Positions 56,388 to 64,000 of a DNA stretch of 64,000 nucleotides are shown piece after piece; the first letter of the stretch is position 1; each line of letters starts with the position of its first letter. The stretch comes from Microdochium bolleyi (lineage: Eukaryota > Ascomycota > Sordariomycetes > Xylariales > Microdochiaceae): contig KQ964277.1 in NCBI GenBank assembly GCA_001566295.1, forward strand, positions 1-64,000. The letters run 5' to 3'. The position numbers and the translations under genes were made by a program. Under the pieces are notes generated by a model. That model had not been told where the DNA came from and did no database searches. It worked only from the letters and a program-made list of their open reading frames with translations.

Positions 56388-58452
56388 TCAAAGCGTGTAC
56401 CGGAACTGCGGATTCTACACGCCCACGTCGCACTCATTAGCACCATCGCAAAGCCGAGATAGAGAAGCTCCAACTACCTCGAATACTCCAGGGAAACGTG
56501 ACCGCAGTACGTACCTTCATATCAGTCAGGTCGTCCTCGTAAGCATGATCAAAGCCCTCGCCCACGCCGGCCCGGTCGCGCCGGCGGTTCTCCCACACGC
56601 AGACGAAGCGGTACACGATGCTCAGCAGGGCGGCGACGATGGCCGTGATGACGGTCGCGGTGAACCCGGGCGCGTAGCCGGGGGCGTCTTGGGTCTTGAA
56701 GAGGAGGGGGCCGACAAAGTTTCCTGCGCGCGTCGTGGTGGTTGTGTTAGCCAGTCCTGAGATGAACGAAACGGGGAAGGCTCTTTGGCCGTTCGGGTCA
56801 TCTTCGTGCTTCTCTTGGTAGGACAGAAGGGCTCGAGTTGGCCAGCCCGCGCTTGCAAGGCACGGCACGTTCGGCCACAGCTCAAGACGTCCCCGAATAA
56901 AGAATCGTACTACTCACCAAGACAGTACCCGATAAAGATGCCACTACTAGCCACGCTCCGCTTCGTATACCCCGCGGTGTTGGCGACCTGGAGGCCCATG
57001 AGCACCGCATACCCGCCGCCAAACGAGGCGAGGAAGTAGCACCCGAACAGCAAGCCCCCCTTGCTGCTCCGGGGCAGCAGCCACAGCAGCAGCGCCGACA
57101 TGACGGTGCCGACCTGGCAGATGGCAATGATCCACGTCCTGCTGTTGGGGAACTTGTACGCGCAGTACGGCGCGAGCAGCTCGATGGTCCCGATGATGGC
57201 GCCCGCCGGCATGGTGAGCAGCAGCGAGTTGAGCGTGCTGAAGCCAAAGTTGGAGATGAAGATGGGGATGAAGCTCGAGACGGGCCCGTTGGCGATCATG
57301 ATGAGGAACGCGCAGCTGAAGACCAGCCAGAACCGGATGTCGACAGCCACCTCGGCGGCCTGCTGCCACTTGAAGTGCGTGTTGCGGACGCCCGCGTTGT
57401 TGACGCGCAGCCGTGCGACGGCTATGTACCGCTGCCGGTCGGTCAGGCCGCGCGCGCGGATCGGGTCCGGGGGCAGGAAGAAGTAGATGACGGCGGACCA
57501 GGCGACCGTGATGGACCCGGCTACGAGATACATGTACTTCCAGGGGCTGAGGCCGCCCGAGATGTGGCCGAGGCCGTAGTTTATGAGGGGCGCGATGATG
57601 GAGACGTAGCCAGCTGACGACATGGAGGAGATGCGACTCAGCATGGGTGAACCACCGAGTAGACACAACATGGCGATTTGAGGAGAAGCATGACTTACTG
57701 GCAGAGTACCACACGCCCATGCGTAGAGCTTGTTCGTTTCTCTTGTACCATCCTGGCAGGCACACCTGTTGGTCAACACGTTCCAAGCCGCCCTCACACA
57801 CCTTCTGTCTCGGAGAAAGGGGACACATACCTCCCACAACCAACATAAACATCGGCGAGACGCCCGACTCCAAGAAGCCCAAGAAGAACCGCTGCACGTA
57901 GAGATCCTTCCAGTCCCGACATGCAGCCGTGCACATCAGGCAGATGCCCCAGACGAGCACGATCCCCGCGCAGACTCTCTCGATCGGGAACCGCTGGGAC
58001 AGCAGCACCGCGGGCGTCGCACCGACGATGAAGCCGAGGTAGAAGATGGCGGCTGAGAAGGAGTAGCGCTCGCCCGTGTTGAGGTCGAGGTCGGTGCGCA
58101 GGCCGAAGAGGGCGGCCTGGGAGAGCATGGCCTTGTCGTAGTACTGCAAGCCGTACGTGAGAGTGAGGAGCACGAGCAGGGTGCGGTCGAGGCGGCGAAC
58201 AATGGTCTTCTCCTCGGCAGGGGTCCAGGTCTGCTCGCCGGTCCAGCCGGAGAGGATCTTGAGCGCCTCATCCTGGTGCACGGTGTCGACCGTCTCGGTC
58301 TTGTGCAGGGTGGAGCCGGGGCCGTGGTCGGTTCTGTCAGTTGATGTCTTCTCGGGGTCCATGGGGATTAGGTCTTCCTGGTGGTCATGCCCGTTGCTCG
58401 CGACTTGGGGGGCCTCGTCGACGTGCTCGGTGCTGGGCTTGTCAGGCGCCAT
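56388..58452 (-). CDS. MFS transporter, Dal5/anion:cation symporter type
   Basis: Five exons: 58452-57831, 57752-57699, 57613-56918, 56723-56515 and 56414-56388; 535 residues. The soluble N-terminus of about 85 residues is followed by 12 helices. Family marks: RLDRTLLVLLTLTYGLQYYDKAMLSQAA, GVSPMFMLVVGGWYKRNEQALRMGVWYSATG spanning two introns, and the FIGYCLGNFVGPLLFK stretch. The last exon is nine codons and restores the usual NPxFRYxL ending (NPQFRYTL), which strongly supports it. Relatives carry allantoate, nicotinate, pantothenate and other organic anions. The ketopantoate reductase-like gene about 2 kb away hints at pantothenate chemistry, but that is speculation. The fourth-from-last intron is 194 bp, the longest in the window. 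Confidence 0.92.
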
Positions 58453-60500
58453 GATGGAAAGATGGGCAAGCGCCCCGGTTCCGACGAGGATGTCTGTCGT
58501 GTTCCAGCGATATCTAGGGTGTGGCTGATCAAAAGGGTAGTCATACAGGTGGGTGAAGTATCAAGTCCTTGCTGCTGATGCCCCATGGTCGAATTCAGGG
58601 CTGCTGGAGGGCACTGCAGGGCAAGACGTGCCATGCGCTTTATACACTCGACGGAACTACTCCAACGGAGCTGAGACACCATCCCGACAACTTGGAGAGA
58701 AGCTGAGCAGCGGACGATACAAGCGAGAGGGGTCGAGGCTAGCTCTTCGAGCGCGTTGCCGTATTTGGCAGCAGTGCTGGAGCGATCGCGTCGATGGCGG
58801 GCCACATCGCGGCCCCTCCCCAGATCTGGGGAAGAGTTCACCGGGTGTAGACCAAGGCCCAAGGCGTCCTCCACAAAGCTTGAGCGAGGTCTCCGGTGAG
58901 CCACACGATGTCAGCCAAGAAAGACGGCAGATGCGGGGGATGACTGACGGTGGTCCAGCCGGGGCTCGGTGGCACGACGCCTCGGGAGCCACTTCCGCCA
59001 CTGCTGATGGTTGTCACTGTCATCATGATGCTTGAGGCAGCGCCGAGTTGGAGTAAGATGGACGCCCCGCACTCCCGTCTTGCGCCCAGCGGCTGCCAGA
59101 CTCGGGGCGACGATGTGATGGGAGCCCCAGCCTTCCCCGGATTCTCACTCCCGGCGCGGCACTTGCCAACCCCAAGAGGCGTTCCTTGACGGCTTCGCAA
59201 GTGAAGGACCACACCGTGAGCGGCAAGTCAAGTGCCGAGCAAGTTGCTGCTTCAGACAGTTCCACCCTAGCCCGTGGTCAGCAGCGCTTATCTGATGAGG
59301 GCACAGCTCGGCGCGCCCGGTTCCATGCATTCATGATCCTGTCCTCGAAGCTTCTAGAGTTTTTATTATGCGCGATGTATGACGGTCAAATTGCCTTCAT
59401 TTGGTTGTAGCACCGTCTTATGGACAGGTTTTACAGGTTGTGCAATGGTGCTTGGGAGCAGATTGTCACAAGGTGGCCCTCAGAGGCACAGAGGATGACC
59501 TTCATGTCATCTCCGATTGCGGAAGCAAGTGCGTCGCGAAATGTGTTGAGTGGCCCTGCATGCTGTCACGCAAAGAGCTGCAGTCACGTGTTGCGGAGCT
59601 CGGTTCCCGCATAGAGACTGGTGGTCCAAAGTCAATGATTACGCGGTTCAGCCGAGTGGCAAGGTTGACAAGCGGCCAAAGGCGGAGTCGGGCCCGTGCT
59701 GGCTGTACGTGTGCGGCGGGGCTGAAATTATTTCTTCGAGTGGCCTACTTATGGTTGGATTGTGTTGAGCAAAGGGATGACGCGAAGCCATTCGAGCGCT
59801 CCCGTGTTGCGCTGTGGTCAATCGCCCTGTAGATAGCCTCGACAGGTTAGAGGAGAGAGTGGGTGACTGTCCTGGACTTACCTGATTCATGGACTAGTAC
59901 GGACACGGACAGGACAGGCCAGGACAGGACAGGACAGACACTCTACGGACACGCGGACAGAGGACTCCGTGCGCGCCGACGCCTCTTCTGGAAAGAGAAC
60001 CATCGACGGCACGATCGGACAGGTTTGTTTGTTTCAGAGGTGGATGATCGTAGACAGTGTACGCGGAGGGGTGGGAAGAGGGGAAAAGACTAGGGCGTGT
60101 GGTGCCATTGCTGGCACCAACACATACACCGAGAGGCTTGCTCTCCTCTGACAGAATGGCCTGCGTGCCATCTCTCCTGCTTGTGAGGTTCTGCTGACTG
60201 ACACTTCCTCCTCTCCGAGCTCGCCAAGTTTTGTTGGTCAAGTTGTGCTGCTGCGCTTGACTTTTGTTCTTTCGTGTAATTCGTAAACCACGACCAGGGG
60301 AAAGATGCGCGCATTGTGAAAAGAACAAGACACGCAAGCTGGTCGCGCCGACCAGATTGGCCGAGCTGACATGGTCAGACCCGTCCCCCGCCGGCGTGGT
60401 GCAGACGGAGAAATAGGCGCTGACAGGTAGCTAGACCAAGAGATTGGTGCTGCTGAACATGGGACGTAACCTTGACGAGCAATGTCTCGAGAGACACTGC
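58453..60500. other. 2 kb intergenic region
   Basis: Holds the promoter of the Dal5-type transporter at the left and the 3' end of the RRM gene at the right. Frames inside look non-coding. An ACAGG/GGACA tandem repeat lies at 59901-59940. Confidence 0.5.
59901..59940. repeat. GGACA/ACAGG short tandem repeat
   Basis: About seven imperfect five-base units (GGACA, one variant with GGCC) in 40 bp, with related GGACACGCGGACAG sequence continuing to about 59961. Intergenic minisatellite with no evident function. Confidence 0.8.
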
Positions 60501-61019
60501 TTAGTGGTTCTGGGGCTTGGCGTGGCTGACGCGGATGTTGCGGCCAAGCAGGCTGTGATGGGGTGGTGAGGTTAGTTGACGCGCTTCGTTGGGATTGCGA
60601 CGAAGGGACGAAGGGTGAGCTTGTGAACTTACTCCTGCTCGTTGAGGCCGTTGATAGCGTTCTCGGCGGCGGTCTCATCCTCGAACTCGACGAAGCCGAA
60701 GCCACGGCTGCGGCCAGTCTCGCGGTCCTTGAGGACGTGCTGTGTGCGGGGTGGTCTGTGTGAGCGAGATGTCTCGATGGCGCGCGCGCGCGCGGCCAAG
60801 AGCAGACTCGGCGATAGGACAAACTTACAGCCTTGACGACGTTGCCGTAGGCGGAGAAGGCCTCCTGGAGGGCACCGTCATCGACGGACCAGGAGAGGTT
60901 ACTGTAGCATGGGGAAAGACGCAGGGCGCGAGTCAGTCAGACGCCCAGGGAGGACAACGAGGCCACGGGCAGGCTTGGGAAAGCATCGCGACGTACCCAA
61001 CGAAGAGTCTGGCAGGCAT
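60501..61019 (-). CDS. Small single-RRM RNA-binding protein
   Basis: Four exons: 61019-60997, 60901-60829, 60739-60633 and 60552-60501, introns of 95, 89 and 80 bp; 84 residues. The whole protein is one RRM: RNP2 is LFVGNLSW, RNP1 is RGFGFVEF, and the end is NIRVSHAKPQNH. All four exons join in phase to make an uninterrupted RRM, so the model is secure although each exon is short. Such proteins bind single-stranded RNA and act in processing, stability or cold response; this one lacks the glycine-rich tail of many relatives. Intron 2 contains (GC)n at 60780-60794. High intron density and the CT-rich 5' flank suggest a well-expressed conserved gene. Confidence 0.93.
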
Positions 61020-62409
61020 ATTGGCGGTTTGGGGGTTGTGGAAGGCGGTTGTTTGGAAGGGGATCGTGAGGAATGGGTTGTGGAGGAGAGAAGGTGGGAG
61101 GAGAGAGAAGGGGCAGCAGTGAAGAGACTTGGGGAGGGTCCTGGGTCTGGTCCTGGTGGGGGAGGGCGGGCGCAGGCACAGACAGGCAGGGTGGATTCCT
61201 CAGATGCAGCAGCAGGCAGCGCGGCGCACTGCACCGCACACTGCAGCCAGGGCACGAGGAGGGTGGCGGCCTGAGGCAGGCAGGGCAGGACAGGGCAGGC
61301 ACGCGGGGTCCTGGTTGGCCCGCGGCGCTCCAGCCGCCGCCTCGCCCTCCCTCGTTGTTTTTTTTCTGTGCGGACCCCGCTTCTGTGTCTCGCCGTGCCT
61401 TCCCAATCTCCTTTGCCCGGGACACATGCAAGGTGACGGCAAAAGCACGCAACAAGGAGCCCGGCGAAACTATTATGCGTGCGTGATCCTGCGGGTGTTG
61501 CTGATCGCGGGCGCAGAGGGTGGTGCCTGTGGTCTGGACCGGGACCTTGGCGGGCTCGGCAGGCTCGCTGTGCCCATGCCCGTGCCTCTCTGTGCGTCTG
61601 TGCCTCTGTGTCTCTGTGCCTCACCGGCGCGGCCCACATGAGAACCCTTCGGGCACTTGCTCGTCCCAAAATCTGCTCAAGGCACTGCTGCATCCGCAGG
61701 GATTTCCAGATGCCCTCTTGCTCAATTGCCCCCTCCGATTTGCCCGCGCGTGGGATGGCGGGGTCCTGCAACAGCCCACTTGCCCACTTCGGCTTGCGCG
61801 AAGCGGGGCAGGGGACCTGCCTTATCGCGCTTATCCGGCCGCCCCCGGTTGTGGCGCACAGGCCCCGGCCCGGATCGTGCACCGCCATGCTTCCTCCAAG
61901 GTTGTCGTCTCAATCCCTCTTTGTGCCACTGTGGCGTTCATCTCGCAAGGGTGACTGAGTCTCGGACTACGGCTCGTCACGGTACTCAAGCTGATCTGTG
62001 CGAGCGGTGGCAGTGTCCCGGCGGGCTTCCAGTCTAGGTGATTCCAGACGTGGAGCAGCCAATATCATGTTGGCACTGGTCACGATTGTGAGCATCATTG
62101 TTGGGCTTTGATGTCAAAGACACTGCCTCTCTCTACCCACCCCACACATTCCACTTTACAAGAAAATATCAGCAAGGCCTTCGACGTAATGAATAGACGA
62201 GGTTTCCTCCCCCGCACAACTCTTCATTCTCTACCCTGATCTGGAGACCTCCAGACGCGGCAGGCTCGTGCGACAGGCGGTCGTGAGGATGATGTTGGGT
62301 ATACAGTCATCGAGGACATGCCCTGCGTCACCAATGAGTTCTTGAGAAATCGCCTAAAAGTACCGGAACTACTTGTTTCCATGCACCTTCTCAGTGCAAC
62401 ACAGTCATG
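61020..62409. other. GC-rich upstream region of the RRM gene
   Basis: Frames on both strands run open because of high GC content but show proline/arginine-rich low complexity only. GGCAGG/CAGGG and TGTGCCTC short repeats occur at about 61275-61300 and 61586-61622. It probably includes a long promoter and 5' untranslated region. No gene recognised. Confidence 0.5.
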
Positions 62410-63085
62410 TCAGTCATCGCATTTTCTGGTATTGTGATGTTTCTCATCACCATCTGCGTGCGAGCAACTAAACACCACCGCGGAGCCGATGAATTGACAG
62501 GATGGAGCACAGAATCTCCAAAATCTCGATTGGCCAGAGAGCTCGACCAACAGACCATAGATCTCCGTGACCTCATCCTGGATGAGTGGTCCCTCTTCGA
62601 GCTCGTATTCTTCGAGATATTCAGACCAGACGACTGATAATGGATCAACACGGCAGGCCGCGGCAGAACCAGACTCCGGTGAGTCAGCCTCGGCCAAACC
62701 CCCTTTGCTCACGAATCCAGGGCGTAACAGCTGCAGAATATCGGAGAGGTGTTTGTCCCTTGATAATTCCTTTGGACACGGCTCAATAAGATCTCGTCCG
62801 ATGTCCACTTCCAGCTTGATAAGTGTGCAAGGGTGCTCGTACTCGTTGGATACGCCCGGGAATCTCATTGCTAGTTCCACAAGCAGGCTCCTCTTGCCAG
62901 TCGAACTGCTCCTCGGCCGGTCCTGGCACAGCGTTGCACGCTTCGTCAAGCTCTTGGAGTGCGGCGGCAACATGCTGCAGCTGAGCCAGCACCTGCTCAA
63001 CAACCCTAGCTTTCGCGTCAGCGCTGAACAGCACACACCTTGCCACCTGGATTTGGGCTTCTGGTGCCGCCTCCTCGTTGTCCAT
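62410..63085 (-). CDS. Uncharacterised protein, reading frame unresolved
   Basis: Two coding-like frames overlap. One starts at ATG 63085 (MDNEEAAPEAQIQVARC) and has a helical VVEQVLAQLQHVAAALQELDEACN, losing coding character near 62900. The other, one base offset, continues to 62410 with VELAMRFPGVSNEYEHPCTLIKLEVDIGRDL and an acidic stretch (SEYLEEYELEEG). An intron with length one more than a multiple of three would join them; the shortest GT-AG choice is 37 bp, too short to trust, and longer choices have weak donors. A frameshift is equally possible. I do not recognise a domain. If real, it is a lineage-specific acidic protein with no membrane segment. Confidence 0.35.
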
Positions 63086-64000
63086 TGTAGATATCTTGGG
63101 AGCGATAGGTTGAGAGCGGAAAGAACGCGTGCTGTGATCGGGAAATGGGAAATGGGATAGCGCTGATGTTTGTGGAGGACTGATGTAGACCAAGAGCAGA
63201 AACAGAAAAGAGTAGAAGACGCTGCCTTTGCCTATACATACAATCATTATATGGATCCGGTCTCCAATCAATTCCACGCTTCTTCGTGCGCCGCCGCCAA
63301 GCCATCTTTGCGTCAGGTCAAAGGAGTACTTTTCCTTTGATCAACGGTGGTTGGTCACGAGATAATTGGCGCACGTCGCATGGTTGCCGTCGAAGACCAA
63401 CACCCACGCCAGGTGGACAATCGAATCCACATACTAGTTCCAAGCAACTGTTCACACCGGCGGCATCGCTGCATACATGCCGAGACTCATGTCCCAAAGT
63501 AGTTTAAACCCTGCCACGTTCCTTTGTCCAGGACTGAGGTAAACATGGGGAGTGCAGCACGAAACGCTGCTCCTTGCCTTGATCTCGCGACCTCTCATAG
63601 CTTCGGATTTAATGGCATTGTTACCGTCGCCAGACACAGACGGTGACAGACAGGCACTAAGACTGCATTCCGCCCCACATGATCCGACGCGTGAGAATTC
63701 AAATGATTGCCATGCCTCTTTGTCAGACATCGCCAGCCGTCTAGCCAAGTGGCTTGTCAACGCAGAGCTATCACAAATCTAGTCCACGTGCTGGCTCCAG
63801 ATTGGAGGTACTGGTTGCCGTGCGCCCATATGAGAAATGACAGTATGTCCGATCACGGGCACTATTCGCATCGAAGCTACCACCGCCTGCTGTTCTCTTG
63901 CTTTCTTGTGAGGCTCATGCAGATTGCTGACGTGGTGACCTCGGGGCTAGACTGACACCGACATCTAATCCATGAAAGGCGGTCGATCTCTTCGACTTGG
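63086..64000. other. Right edge of the window, no gene seen
   Basis: The first 150 bp may be the promoter of the preceding uncertain gene. The remainder has only short frames on both strands; a gene crossing the window edge cannot be excluded. Confidence 0.45.

Noticed and set aside
60899..61888. 329-residue minus-strand frame upstream of the RRM gene
   Set aside because: Pro/Ser/Arg low complexity in GC-rich DNA; it crosses the RRM first exon in another frame.
1..64000. CRISPR arrays or prokaryotic-type operons
   Set aside because: Eukaryotic DNA with spliced genes and telomere; no repeat-spacer arrays seen.

Overview
The window is one chromosome end of a filamentous ascomycete. Evidence: an uninterrupted CCCTAA array at position 1, compact genes with many 50-105 bp GT-AG introns, and families typical of Pezizomycotina (Zn2Cys6 regulators, MFS sugar permeases, fungal PF20684-type receptor, CFEM protein, SAT-KS polyketide synthase). 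It is probably a Sordariomycete, but I cannot fix the genus from sequence alone.

Region 1 (1-13 kb) is damaged subtelomere. The telomere array runs straight into the acyltransferase domain of a non-reducing polyketide synthase, so the gene keeps SAT, KS and part of AT and has lost everything downstream. Inward lie a degraded gene of unknown kind (about 4.6-5.4 kb), a GNAT acetyltransferase pseudogene, a seven-helix receptor gene with T/A-ending codons unlike its neighbours, about 3 kb without genes, a small unknown gene and a MAPEG membrane protein.

Region 2 (13.5-39 kb, perhaps to 41.5 kb) is the most interesting part: what I read as a catabolic cluster for flavonol rhamnoglucosides such as rutin. 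In order it holds a GH3 beta-glucosidase, an MFS sugar permease, a quercetin 2,3-dioxygenase-like bicupin, an alpha/beta hydrolase, a salicylate-hydroxylase-type FAD monooxygenase, a GH78 alpha-L-rhamnosidase, two divergent Zn2Cys6 regulators, a second MFS sugar permease and a second, different GH78, followed by an aldo-keto reductase. No glycosidase or oxygenase shows a signal peptide, which suggests uptake of the glycoside followed by cytosolic deglycosylation, ring opening (with CO release), depside hydrolysis and aromatic hydroxylation. Five promoter regions in this block carry the palindrome CGG-N5-CCG, eleven copies in all and often extended to CCGG-N5-CCGG, a plausible operator for one of the two regulators. 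A 32-G tract lies 7 bp from the copies in front of the beta-glucosidase.

Region 3 (42-64 kb) is more ordinary: a CFEM small secreted protein, a cellobiose-dehydrogenase-type cytochrome domain protein, an M20 amidohydrolase, a TmpA-like membrane flavoprotein, a ketopantoate reductase-like protein, a P-loop kinase, a Dal5-type MFS transporter, a small RRM protein and a poorly resolved acidic protein. Gene-free stretches of 1-3 kb separate several of these. I found no rRNA, convincing tRNA, CRISPR or intact transposon. All exon boundaries were inferred by eye from splice consensus plus reading-frame continuity.
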